Assembly (NCBI GenBank): GCA_015711695.1
Contig: JACVIW010000130.1
Location: 1-6,792 of the forward strand
DNA length: 6,792 bases
Reading direction: 5' to 3'
Source of the DNA: Candidatus Geohydrothermomicrobium daggyaiense
Lineage (GTDB): Bacteria; Actinomycetota; Geothermincolia; Fen-727; JACVIW01
In this document: piece by piece, positions 1 through 6,763 of the stretch
Layout: each line of letters opens with the position of its first letter
Position numbering within the stretch: the first letter of the stretch is position 1
Notes under the pieces: model-generated
Databases searched by the model: none
Told to the model about the DNA's origin: nothing
The model's input: the letters and a program-made list of their open reading frames with translations, nothing else
Position numbers and translations under genes: made by a program

Positions 1-1130
1 CATATAAAGCGCGTGCTGGAATTTACTCGCATCTCACCCTCCCTGAGAGAATCAATGGAAAACCTTTTCCGGACATAGAAATTGTAGACATGCGCAGTGT
101 TGGCGGCGCCGGAGGAGTGCCAATAATTTCACCGAGACTTCTGGATGCGCTTTCAAAAACAATAATCGCTGGAGAACAGGCGATACTTTTCTTAAACAGA
201 AGGGGCTTCTCAAACTTCCTCCAGTGCAGAGCATGCGGACATATTCCTGCTTGCAAAGACTGCGAAGTGAGCCTCTGCTATCATTTCAAAGGAAACATCC
301 TCATGTGCCACCACTGCTCACACACCGAACCCGCTGGCGAAATATGTCCATCTTGCGGAACGAGAAAATCGCTCAAGGGTTATGGCGCGGGAACAGAGCG
401 TGTGGAAGAAGAAATACGCAAACACCTTGGCGATATCAAAATAGTCAGAATGGACACTGATACTACCAGGGGGAAAAATGCACACTGGAGACTGCTCGAT
501 ATTTTCAAATCCGGCAAAGCGCCAGTTCTTATTGGAACACAGATGATCGCCAAAGGACTCGATATTCCTTCGGTAACACTTGTGGGAGTGATAAATGCGG
601 ATACAGCTTTAGGTCTTCCGGACTTTAGAGCCTCGGAGCGTACATATCAATTGCTTACACAGGTGAGCGGGAGAGCAGGCAGGGGGCTCAGGCCCGGCCA
701 GGTAATTATTCAAACTTTTAATCCCGATCATCCGGTTATTAAAGCAGTTGTTAACGGAGGCACCGGCTTTCTTGAATCTGAAATCAAAAAAAGGCTGGAG
801 GCTCTGTATCCGCCTTTTTGTGAGTTGATAAATATTATCGTAAGCTCCCCTGACACGTCCACAGCCGCCATTTGTGCAGAAAGGCTTAAGAAACTTCTGG
901 AAACTGACCTTAAGGCAAATGGAGCAACTATACTCGGTCCCGCTCCAGCCCCACTGACAAAAATAAAAAAGAGCTATAGATGGCACATTCTCATAAAATG
1001 CGCAGACATTGAAAAAGCCTCTTCAGCAATTAGAAAATCCATGACAAGATTCAGGAACTATTCAAGAAGCTTTTCGGTTCCTGCCGATTTTAGAATCTCC
1101 GTCGATGCGGACCCGATTTCCCTGCTGTAG
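1..1130 (+). CDS. priA: Primosomal protein N' (PriA), replication-restart helicase, C-terminal part
   Basis: Superfamily 2 DNA helicase that recognises stalled forks and reloads the replisome. The reading frame is open from base 3 with no start visible, so the gene runs off the left edge. About 375 residues are present, roughly the C-terminal half of a protein usually near 730. The ATG at 90 is internal, because the preceding 29 codons already match the family (LPERINGKPFPDIEIVDMR). Eight paired cysteines of the zinc-binding insert lie at about residues 75, 78, 84, 87, 102, 105, 115 and 118 of the fragment (CRACG, CKDC, CHHC, CPSCG). Helicase motifs follow: IGTQMIAKGLDIP, then the motif VI signature QVSGRAGRG. 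The C-terminal domain ends in VDADPISLL, as PriA proteins typically do, which supports the TAG stop. The Walker A and DEAH motifs would lie upstream of the window. The gene converges on the radical SAM gene, leaving 100 bases between them. Confidence 0.96.
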   Translation, partial: YKARAGIYSHLTLPERINGKPFPDIEIVDMRSVGGAGGVPIISPRLLDALSKTIIAGEQAILFLNRRGFSNFLQCRACGHIPACKDCEVSLCYHFKGNILMCHHCSHTEPAGEICPSCGTRKSLKGYGAGTERVEEEIRKHLGDIKIVRMDTDTTRGKNAHWRLLDIFKSGKAPVLIGTQMIAKGLDIPSVTLVGVINADTALGLPDFRASERTYQLLTQVSGRAGRGLRPGQVIIQTFNPDHPVIKAVVNGGTGFLESEIKKRLEALYPPFCELINIIVSSPDTSTAAICAERLKKLLETDLKANGATILGPAPAPLTKIKKSYRWHILIKCADIEKASSAIRKSMTRFRNYSRSFSVPADFRISVDADPISLL

Positions 1131-1135
1131 AACTC

Positions 1136-1214
1136 AATCTCGCCTCATGCAGCCTGACAGCACAGAACGAGCTAAAAAAGTAGTGAATTCGTTCTGTCGA
1201 CTTTGCGTGAGATT
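1136..1214. repeat. Imperfect nested inverted repeat between convergent genes
   Basis: In the gap between the converging ends of priA and the radical SAM gene, ACAGAACGA (1162-1170) pairs perfectly with TCGTTCTGT (1189-1197). An outer arm, AATCTCGC (1136-1143), can pair with GCGTGAGATT (1205-1214) around a two-base bulge. A hairpin here could end transcription from both sides. However, no T-run follows the stem on either strand; the run of six A (T on the minus strand) is in the loop. A classical intrinsic terminator is therefore not supported, and the function is inferred from position only. Confidence 0.4.
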
Positions 1215-1230
1215 CACATTGAGCGAAACT

Positions 1231-2487
1231 CTATTCCATCGGTATTCTTTCTATCGGGTAGGGAAGCCGCGCGCCCGGGGGGATTTTCTTAATGTAACGC
1301 CTTCTAAACTCAGGATCCTGCATTCTACACGAAACAGTTTTTTTTCTGTATTCGGGGTGCGCCCTCATTCTATTCCATATTACGCTAAGCGGTTCCTCAA
1401 GCACATTTCCAAAGTGAATGGGGGTAAAATCACACGGTGTTACGTAGCCGTCATGCGTTATATGTATTTGATACTTTGCCGCAAAACAACCAATGATGGA
1501 AGTGTCATTCACATACGACATGGTAACTATCTTTGGCCCGCTTTTTCTTGCGAACTGCCCCTCCTGAAGATCAGAGAGATACCTGTGTTCCTCAGGGGTC
1601 AACAGCATATCCTCCCTGTTCATCAATTTCCCCGTCGGGGTAACATCGAATATCGTCAACTCCGAAACTCCGAGTTTCTCTCCAAGTTTGAAGAACATTT
1701 CGGGATATCTTCTCGCGACAGACTCATGAGTGGCAAACGTGCTTATTCCTGTCCTTATTCCCGCTTGTGCAGCGTATTTAAGGCCCTTGCATGCCCTCGA
1801 AAAAAGCCCCTCTACTCCCCTGATACGGTCGTGCTCATCTGCGAAAGGGCTGTCAAGGCTCACAAAAAGAACATCCAGTCCCGCGTCCCTAAGCATCTCG
1901 ATACGAGATTTATCAAGAAAGTAACCGCTCGTAAACATCTGCGGCGTAGCGCTGACATCTCTTGTATACGATATAAGCTGGGGCAAGTCATCTCTCATCA
2001 TTGGCTCGCCGCCGGTGAACACAACGCTTCCCGACATGAGTTCAACGCACTGCTCTATAACGTTCTTTGCCATCTCCGTATCCATCTCGAATTTTCGCGA
2101 CCGGCGATCGGCGGAGCAATGGTAGCATGAACACGGACATCTTGAGGTCACGGCGAAAGTGACAGCTGCCGGACCCCCTCCGAGATGAAAGTCTCTTAGG
2201 ATTCCACCTCTTATCACCCTGCGATAGGCATCAGTGCCAAAGGCAGGTATATAGAATGTGTAATGGTCTTTCGATGCATATTTTGTGAATGGGATTCTTC
2301 CGGGAAATTTCTCAACAAGAAAGCACCCAAGCGAAAACGCCCCGGGCATCTTGGGAGGACCTAAGTTACGATAGAAAAACCTCCTAAGCCTCCTTAAAGG
2401 AGGGTGATAAATTTCAATATTCTCACTTTCCATAGAGTATGCGCCAAAATCGTTATCCGTTTTTTCAGTTGACTCTCTTGCTTCCAC
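1231..2487 (-). CDS. Radical SAM protein with twitch/SPASM-like C-terminus, substrate unknown
   Basis: A 418-residue enzyme predicted to cleave S-adenosylmethionine reductively with a [4Fe-4S] cluster and start radical chemistry. The cluster motif CX3CX2C is C117, C121 and C124, in TSRCPCSCYHC, with an extra Cys at 119. GGEP at 159-162 is the SAM-binding glycine motif, and SLDS at 210-213 fits a later barrel strand. Near the C-terminus C334-X12-G347-X4-C352, then FGNV and a lone C387, resembles a twitch or reduced SPASM domain that may hold an auxiliary cluster. About 105 residues precede the radical SAM core; they are basic and aromatic and I recognise no domain there. The start is GTG, chosen because AAAGGA lies five bases upstream; the ATG at 2433 has no comparable site. 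The stop is TAG. The gene follows nrdJ on the same strand, 123 bases downstream. The family assignment is firm. Peptide or cofactor maturation is a possibility only. Confidence 0.9.
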   Translation of the reverse strand: MEARESTEKTDNDFGAYSMESENIEIYHPPLRRLRRFFYRNLGPPKMPGAFSLGCFLVEKFPGRIPFTKYASKDHYTFYIPAFGTDAYRRVIRGGILRDFHLGGGPAAVTFAVTSRCPCSCYHCSADRRSRKFEMDTEMAKNVIEQCVELMSGSVVFTGGEPMMRDDLPQLISYTRDVSATPQMFTSGYFLDKSRIEMLRDAGLDVLFVSLDSPFADEHDRIRGVEGLFSRACKGLKYAAQAGIRTGISTFATHESVARRYPEMFFKLGEKLGVSELTIFDVTPTGKLMNREDMLLTPEEHRYLSDLQEGQFARKSGPKIVTMSYVNDTSIIGCFAAKYQIHITHDGYVTPCDFTPIHFGNVLEEPLSVIWNRMRAHPEYRKKTVSCRMQDPEFRRRYIKKIPPGARLPYPIERIPME

Positions 2488-2492
2488 TAACG

Positions 2493-2498
2493 TCCTTT
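2493..2498 (-). promoter_or_regulatory. Ribosome binding site supporting the GTG start of the radical SAM gene
   Basis: On the minus strand AAAGGA sits five bases before the GTG at 2487-2485. The alternative ATG (2433-2431) is preceded by cgcatactct, with no Shine-Dalgarno match. This decides the longer, GTG-initiated form. Confidence 0.65.
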
Positions 2499-2526
2499 CA
2501 GTTCAGATTATTTTAACCAGGAACAT

Positions 2527-2556
2527 AAAATAGAGACACCACAGACAAAAAATCAA
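2527..2556 (-). promoter_or_regulatory. Possible promoter between nrdJ and the radical SAM gene
   Basis: Read on the minus strand, TTGATT (2556-2551) and TATTTT (2532-2527) are separated by 18 bases. Each matches the sigma-70 consensus at about four of six positions. It would let the radical SAM gene be transcribed apart from nrdJ. The region is AT-rich, so such matches arise by chance, and read-through from nrdJ is equally possible. Confidence 0.22.
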
Positions 2557-2582
2557 GCGAATTTCGGGAAAAATAATGCGGG

Positions 2583-2599
2583 ATCAATAATAAATTGAT
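2583..2599 (-). terminator. Weak AT-only stem-loop just after nrdJ
   Basis: ATCAAT (2583-2588) and ATTGAT (2594-2599) form a perfect six-base inverted repeat with a five-base loop, starting 11 bases beyond the nrdJ stop. The stem is almost all A-T pairs. On the minus strand the first T-run (TTATTTTT) begins some bases later rather than directly after the stem. It may slow transcription between nrdJ and the next gene, but it is a poor intrinsic terminator. Confidence 0.22.
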
Positions 2600-2610
2600 T
2601 GGCTTTCATA

Positions 2611-4806
2611 TCAGTCAGGTCCACACCTTGAAAAACCGCATGAGCGACAGACCCTGCACCCACCCTCAAGCTCCATTTTCGCCCCGCACTCAGGACATGT
2701 AACCACAAAGAATTCATCATCAATGGATGGAAGCGTGATTCCGTTCGCCTCTAGGTATCGCTTGATCGCCCTCGCGATGGCGTCCGGGCATGATAGCACT
2801 TCAGCTTGTTTGCTCTTGATCGAAGATAAACACCTTATTCCTCGTAACTGCTCAATTATCTCGGAAACGTCTACACCAGAGCGCAATCCGAGAGATATCA
2901 ACCTGCTTGTCGCCTCAGATTGAGACGGGCAGCCTCCAGCGCGCCCGAGAGAAGTAAATACCTCGCATATGCCGTGGTCATCGGAATTCACCGTTATGTA
3001 TAAATTCCCGCATCCTATCTTAAATTTCTCGGTCCTGCCATAGGTGACTTTCTGCCGCTCTCGCGGTCTTATACCTCTTGATATACCACCATACCCGCGG
3101 TAGAGAACCTGAGCAGGTCTGCTCCCGTAGCGATAAATCGTCACTCCCTTACATCCGAGTCTATAAGCCTGAAGATAGATGTCCTTAACATCCTCAACAC
3201 TGGCATCTTCAGGTAGATTTACTGTCTTGCTCACGGCGTTATCAGTGTGCTTTTGAAAAGCTGCCTGCATCTTTATGTGCCATTCAGGAGCGCACTCCTG
3301 GGCACTGACAAAAAGACGCCTGACATCGACAGGAATAGAGCTTATTTCCCCGATCGCACCTTTCTCAGCGACAAGATTTATCAGTTCCTCGCTATAAAAA
3401 CCCCTCTGGCGAGCGATATCAAGAAAATCCGGATGTATTTCCAAAAGCCTTTCGCCATCCAGCACCCTTCGCTCGTAGGCAACCGCAAATAATGGCTCTA
3501 TTCCGCTAGAGCATCCAGCGATAATACTGATGGATCCGGTGGGAGCTATTGTTGTGGTAGTGGCGTTCCTCAACGGGGAGATCCCCATAGACGGATAAAT
3601 ACTCGACTCGAAGGCGGGAAATGCGCCCCTTTCTTCCGCAAGTTCACATGAGGCTTCCCTAGAGACCCTGGATATAAAAGACATCAATTTTTCCCCGAAT
3701 TCAACGGCTTCATCCGAGTTGTAGGGAACACCAAGTTTTATCAACAGATCAGCAAAACCCATGACGCCAAGCCCGATTTTCCTGGTGAGAGTGGTCTTTT
3801 CCTTTATCTGTGGAAGCGGGTATTTACTAACATCTATCACGTTGTCAAGGAAATGAACCGCTTCTCTTACTGTCCATGCGAGCCTCTCCCAGTCCACAGA
3901 TAAGGCGCCCTCTTTTCCCTTAACCATGACAGAAAGATTGATGCTGCCGAGATTACAGGACTCGTAAGGGAGAAGCGGTTGTTCCCCGCAAGGGTTCGTG
4001 CTTTCTATCTCCCCAAGAGAAGGTGTTGGGTTGTTCTCGTTAATTCTATCGAGGAATATCACGCCCGGTTCACCCGATTTCCACGCGGTTGCGCTTATCT
4101 CCTCAAGAACGTCTGAAGCCCTGAGCTTTCCAGTCACCTCTCCCGAGCGCGGATTGATTAGCTCATATTCCTCGTCTTCCTCAAGAGCTTTTATGAAATC
4201 ACGGGTGAGCGCCACCGAAATGTTAAAATTATTAAGCCTGTGAGACTCCTCTTTGGAATGAATAAATTCGAGAATGTCCGGGTGATCAACCCGGAGCACA
4301 CCCATGTTCGCGCCACGCCTTGTCCCACCCTGCTTGACAGTTTCAGTCGCGGCATCGAAAACTGTCATGAAAGAGACGGGACCGCTTGCTATTCCCTTAG
4401 TGGACATAACAACATCATTACGAGGTCTTAAACGGGAAAAACTGAAGCCCGTTCCTCCTCCCGATTTATGAATAAGAGCCATGTTTTTGACTGCCTCGAA
4501 AATCCCCTCCATACTGTCTTCCACGGGAAGAACGAAACACGCGGCAAGCTGCCCCAGGGGTCTTCCTGCATTCATAAGAGTGGGAGAGTTCGGAAGAAAA
4601 ATAAGCGAAGCCATCATCTCAAGGAATGTTTCAAAAGATCGCTTCACGCCACTTTGACCTCTGTAAGGCTCATCAGCTTCAGCAATAGCACGCGCGACAC
4701 GCTCAAACATACCCTGAGGCGTTTCAAGGAGTTTTCCCGACTCGTCTTTTGCCAGATATCTTCTCTCAAGAACCCTGATGGCGTTTTCAGAAAGAACAAG
4801 CGACAT
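2611..4806 (-). CDS. nrdJ: Adenosylcobalamin-dependent (class II) ribonucleoside reductase
   Basis: Converts ribonucleotides to deoxyribonucleotides with coenzyme B12 as radical source, independent of oxygen. The protein has 731 residues and appears complete. The active-site N-x-C-x-E motif is N271-P-C273-G-E275, where C273 would carry the thiyl radical and E275 acts with it. C90 (GQLAACFVLP) and C284 (YESCNLGSINLS) form the expected reducible pair, with the 11-residue spacing between C273 and C284 seen in class II enzymes. The loop TIAPTGSIS (419-427) binds substrate phosphate. A TSCPD-type domain covers about 590-690. The tail is a cysteine-rich ribbon, C704, C707, C717, C720, C723 and C728, as in other NrdJ proteins, where terminal cysteines re-reduce the active site. 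No N-terminal ATP-cone is present, since family sequence begins within the first 20 residues; overall allosteric activity control by ATP/dATP is therefore unlikely. GGAGG lies four bases before the ATG. Stop is TGA. Confidence 0.97.
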   Translation of the reverse strand: MSLVLSENAIRVLERRYLAKDESGKLLETPQGMFERVARAIAEADEPYRGQSGVKRSFETFLEMMASLIFLPNSPTLMNAGRPLGQLAACFVLPVEDSMEGIFEAVKNMALIHKSGGGTGFSFSRLRPRNDVVMSTKGIASGPVSFMTVFDAATETVKQGGTRRGANMGVLRVDHPDILEFIHSKEESHRLNNFNISVALTRDFIKALEEDEEYELINPRSGEVTGKLRASDVLEEISATAWKSGEPGVIFLDRINENNPTPSLGEIESTNPCGEQPLLPYESCNLGSINLSVMVKGKEGALSVDWERLAWTVREAVHFLDNVIDVSKYPLPQIKEKTTLTRKIGLGVMGFADLLIKLGVPYNSDEAVEFGEKLMSFISRVSREASCELAEERGAFPAFESSIYPSMGISPLRNATTTTIAPTGSISIIAGCSSGIEPLFAVAYERRVLDGERLLEIHPDFLDIARQRGFYSEELINLVAEKGAIGEISSIPVDVRRLFVSAQECAPEWHIKMQAAFQKHTDNAVSKTVNLPEDASVEDVKDIYLQAYRLGCKGVTIYRYGSRPAQVLYRGYGGISRGIRPRERQKVTYGRTEKFKIGCGNLYITVNSDDHGICEVFTSLGRAGGCPSQSEATSRLISLGLRSGVDVSEIIEQLRGIRCLSSIKSKQAEVLSCPDAIARAIKRYLEANGITLPSIDDEFFVVTCPECGAKMELEGGCRVCRSCGFSRCGPD

Positions 4807-4841
4807 AGATCCTCCAGGTACTGATCAAAAGCTTACATTTA

Positions 4842-4870
4842 TTTATATTTTAAACCTTTAATACGCCTGA
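4842..4870 (-). promoter_or_regulatory. Possible nrdJ promoter in the divergent intergenic region
   Basis: The minus strand carries TATAAA (4847-4842) in an AT-rich stretch, about 35 bases before the nrdJ start, in a suitable place for a -10 element. The hexamer 17 bases upstream (TCAGGC) matches the -35 consensus poorly. I saw no NrdR-box pair of the ACACwATATwGTGT type and no B12-box of a cobalamin riboswitch in 4807-5089, both of which sometimes control B12-dependent reductase genes. Confidence 0.22.
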
Positions 4871-5042
4871 CCCCCGACAGATATTAATCAAGAAATCTGA
4901 AGTTGTTTTGCCATTTTGAACACTTCATTTTTCTATACTGCGCCTGTCTTCACCTGGAAAACCCGTTTTTCGCATCTCGATCCAGTATACACGCCCTTAA
5001 CATTTATTCCGTCGCAGCCTTCCGTACAATAGATTTTTCTGA

Positions 5043-5048
5043 TATAAA
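5043..5048 (+). promoter_or_regulatory. Possible -10 element upstream of the BKACE gene
   Basis: TATAAA lies 41 bases before the ATG of the BKACE gene, in good position for a sigma-70 -10 element. The hexamer 17 bases upstream, TTCCGT, shares only its first bases with TTGACA, so an activator or another sigma factor could be needed. No GGCAC-N5-TTGC sigma-54 pattern was found nearby. The rest of 4807-5089 holds no gene I can support. Confidence 0.25.
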
Positions 5049-5089
5049 TACAATTACTTTCCGCAGGCTCTCAATGGAGGTGGTCTCAA

Positions 5090-5959
5090 ATGGCAGTGAA
5101 ACATGACAAAGTTATCATCACGGCAGCACTAGCAGGCGCAGCGACCATGAAACACCAGAATCCCAATGTCCCCTACACGAGAGATGAATTCGTTTCGGAA
5201 GCAGTAAAATGCTATGAAGCTGGCGCATCGATAGTTCATATTCACGCGAGAGACCCGGAAACCGGGCTTCCGACAGCTGATCTTGACATCCTGGGCGCAA
5301 TAGTCGAGGGCATAAGAAACGAAACCCCGCTAATAATAAACCTCAGCACGGCAATCGGAATAGGCGCTACAAAAGAACAGAGAATTTCCGTGGTAGAAAC
5401 ATTCAAACCGGAGATGGCTTCCCTGAACACTAATAGCATGAATTTCGCAGTGGGAGACTGGAAAGAACACAAGGTTCTCTATGAGATAGTGTTTGAGAAC
5501 ACTTTCGAGATGCTGGTTAGCTACGCCAATACGATGAGAGAATGCGGGACAAAACCCGAACTCGAGATATATGACATGGGCGGATTGTATAACGTCCTTT
5601 TCGTTAGACATCAGGGTATATTCGAGGAGCCACTCCACTTCCAGTTTGTCTGGGGAGTGCTAGGCGGAATGCCGTTCTCGCCAAGGAACTTCGCGCTTTT
5701 CCTCGATACAATTCCGGAAGACGCGACATGGAGCACCTGCGGTGTGGGACCTGCTCAATTCGCCGGGGCGATGTATGCGGCGCCTATAGGTGGCCATATA
5801 AGGGTAGGACTTGAGGACAACATCTGGGTCAGCAAGGGCAAACTCGCTGAAGGCTCATGGGAGCAGGTTAAAAAAGCCGCAGAGATAGCCAAACTCGCTG
5901 ATAGAGAAGTTGCCACTCCCGATGAGGCTCGGGAAATGCTGAATCTCAAAAAACGCTGA
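5090..5959 (+). CDS. Beta-keto acid cleavage enzyme (BKACE / DUF849; Kce-like)
   Basis: A 289-residue zinc-dependent TIM-barrel enzyme of the usual family length. The family condenses a beta-keto acid with acetyl-CoA, giving acetoacetate and a new acyl-CoA; the best-known member, Kce, acts on 3-keto-5-aminohexanoate in lysine fermentation. Metal-binding histidines H50 and H52 sit in IVHIHARDPETG, and E242 of RVGLEDN is the third ligand. R238 and D243, which flank it, match catalytic positions in Kce, as does S86 in NLSTAIG. Other family signatures are KPEMASLN (106-113), KPELEIYDMG (155-164) and the C-terminal ATPDEAREML. Two positions differ from Kce as I recall it: Glu14, which helps bind the substrate amino group, is A18 here, and Thr106 is S111. 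The usual TGG loop reads TAI. The true substrate may therefore not be the lysine intermediate. GGAGGTG (5076-5082) is seven bases before the ATG. A CoA-transferase gene follows after 270 bases. Confidence 0.93.
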   Translation: MAVKHDKVIITAALAGAATMKHQNPNVPYTRDEFVSEAVKCYEAGASIVHIHARDPETGLPTADLDILGAIVEGIRNETPLIINLSTAIGIGATKEQRISVVETFKPEMASLNTNSMNFAVGDWKEHKVLYEIVFENTFEMLVSYANTMRECGTKPELEIYDMGGLYNVLFVRHQGIFEEPLHFQFVWGVLGGMPFSPRNFALFLDTIPEDATWSTCGVGPAQFAGAMYAAPIGGHIRVGLEDNIWVSKGKLAEGSWEQVKKAAEIAKLADREVATPDEAREMLNLKKR

Positions 5960-5982
5960 ACCAAGAGCGTAAGCAGCGCAAA

Positions 5983-6007
5983 TACCTCGCGTCAGGTAGG
6001 CTTTTTT
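5983..6007 (+). terminator. Weak candidate terminator after the BKACE gene
   Basis: TACCT (5983-5987) and AGGTA (5994-5998) form a five-base stem with a six-base loop, followed after three bases by six T residues (6002-6007). It lies 24 bases past the stop, the right place for a terminator. The stem is short, so the call is tentative. Confidence 0.35.
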
Positions 6008-6038
6008 GCCGTGCGTTCAATTTAAGAGATTCAGCCAG

Positions 6039-6105
6039 AATTGCGGTCGAAGGGCATATAAGGGCGGAAATTTGCGCCAGGAATCGGTCGGCTCATTCCG
6101 CAATT
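6039..6105. repeat. Inverted repeats upstream of the CoA-transferase gene, candidate operator region
   Basis: AATTGCGG (6039-6046) is matched by its exact reverse complement CCGCAATT (6098-6105). Between them lies a 16-base near-palindrome, GGCGGAAATTTGCGCC (6063-6078), symmetric except for one pair. Half of it, ATTTGCGC (6070-6077), is the reverse complement of GCGCAAAT at 5976-5983. Such symmetry is typical of dimeric regulator sites, and the placement between the BKACE and CoA-transferase genes would allow control of the latter. Chance cannot be excluded, and no regulator gene is in the window. Confidence 0.35.
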
Positions 6106-6144
6106 TTCCCTGTGGTAACCGAAACCTTTACTCAAGAGATTGAT

Positions 6145-6150
6145 TATGAT
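6145..6150 (+). promoter_or_regulatory. Possible -10 element upstream of the CoA-transferase gene
   Basis: TATGAT matches the sigma-70 -10 consensus at five of six positions and lies about 80 bases before the TTG start. No convincing -35 is found 16-18 bases upstream. With the candidate terminator at 5983-6007, it hints that the CoA-transferase gene may have its own promoter. Confidence 0.25.
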
Positions 6151-6218
6151 ATCTAATTTTGGGCGTTAATGCCTCAGGAAGTTATGAGTAGAGCATTAAA
6201 CACGGAGTTAGCAGAAGC

Positions 6219-6226
6219 GAGGTGAT
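6219..6226 (+). promoter_or_regulatory. Ribosome binding site deciding the TTG start of the CoA-transferase gene
   Basis: GAGGTGAT is an eight-base match to the complement of the 16S rRNA 3' end. Seven bases separate the GAGG core from the TTG at 6230-6232. No ATG in this frame lies nearby before the conserved region begins, so the TTG start is well supported. Confidence 0.75.
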
Positions 6227-6229
6227 AGA

Positions 6230-6763
6230 TTGGAGCAGGAACTCATAGATCTTGAAGAGGGACAGGAAGAACTTTTTTGCGATCCAGATCCCGATAAGGC
6301 AAGAAAATTTTTCAAAACTAAGCAGAGAGGACTCGTCAACAAGGTTACCACCGTGGAAGAAGCAGTCCGTGAACTCGTTAAAGACGGTGACTATCTTGCC
6401 GTTGGAGGCTTCGGTCATGTCAGAATCCCAACCGCTGTTCTCTATGAAATCATAAGACAGCGGAAACAAAACCTTGGAATGGCGGGACACACTTCAATTT
6501 ATGATAGCGATATACTGGCATCCGCCGGTTGTATAAACCGGTGTGATATCTCTTATGTGGTCGGGTACGAAATCAGGGGTTTATCGGCAAGCGCAAGACG
6601 CGCTTTTGAAAGCAGCAGTATAAAAAAGACCGATTGGTCAAACAGCGCCCTCGCATGGCGATTTTACGCTGGCGCTGCTGGTCTTTCGTTTATACCATCA
6701 AGAAACCTTCTCGGAACAGATACTTTCAAGCGCTCGGCGGCAAAGACAGACAAATGCCCGTAG
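6230..6763 (+). CDS. Family I CoA-transferase subunit A (glutaconate/3-oxoacid type), interrupted by TAG
   Basis: Alpha subunit of a heterodimeric CoA-transferase, which moves CoA between acyl groups via an enzyme-bound thioester; the catalytic Glu is carried by the partner subunit, not seen here. 177 codons run from a TTG start to a TAG. An acidic N-terminal segment (EEGQEELFCDPDPDKARKFF, residues 9-28) precedes the fold, as in one subgroup of these subunits. The core shows VEEAVRELVKDGDYLAVGGFG (42-62), RIPTAVLYEIIRQRK, NLGMAGHTS, RGLSASARR and GLSFIPSRNLLGTDTFKRSAAK. The family normally runs to over 250 residues, so this stops well short. The frame continues after the TAG into TG, a second TAG, then KVVALAA, which fits the family pattern CP-aromatic-TG-x-KxVALPA. 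It is thus a full-length gene broken by two nonsense codons, by recoding or by sequence errors. It lies downstream of the BKACE gene, so acetoacetate or a related keto acid is a plausible CoA partner. The exact substrate is unknown. Confidence 0.85.
   Translation: MEQELIDLEEGQEELFCDPDPDKARKFFKTKQRGLVNKVTTVEEAVRELVKDGDYLAVGGFGHVRIPTAVLYEIIRQRKQNLGMAGHTSIYDSDILASAGCINRCDISYVVGYEIRGLSASARRAFESSSIKKTDWSNSALAWRFYAGAAGLSFIPSRNLLGTDTFKRSAAKTDKCP

Noticed and set aside
1128..1233. General reassignment of TAG as a sense codon
   Set aside because: TAG ends priA exactly at the usual family C-terminus. Reading through the radical SAM TAG would add 46 codons with no family match, running into antisense priA.
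1105..2130. Long plus-strand open frame of 341 codons
   Set aside because: It lies antisense to the radical SAM gene, overlaps the end of priA, has no recognisable domain and is basic and low-logic in composition. The opposite strand holds clear family motifs.
4898..4932. TGAAGT/ACTTCA hairpin followed by a T-rich stretch as a terminator or attenuator
   Set aside because: Only six base pairs around an 18-base loop, with no plus-strand gene upstream to terminate. Likely chance in AT-rich sequence.
4807..5089. Cobalamin riboswitch or NrdR boxes upstream of nrdJ
   Set aside because: Looked for because class II reductases are sometimes controlled this way. No B12-box-like element and no pair of NrdR palindromes could be seen by eye on the nrdJ-sense strand.
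4903..5106. 67-codon plus-strand frame in the divergent intergenic region
   Set aside because: No ribosome binding site, an unfamiliar sequence rich in F, S and I, and it overlaps the well-supported start of the BKACE gene.
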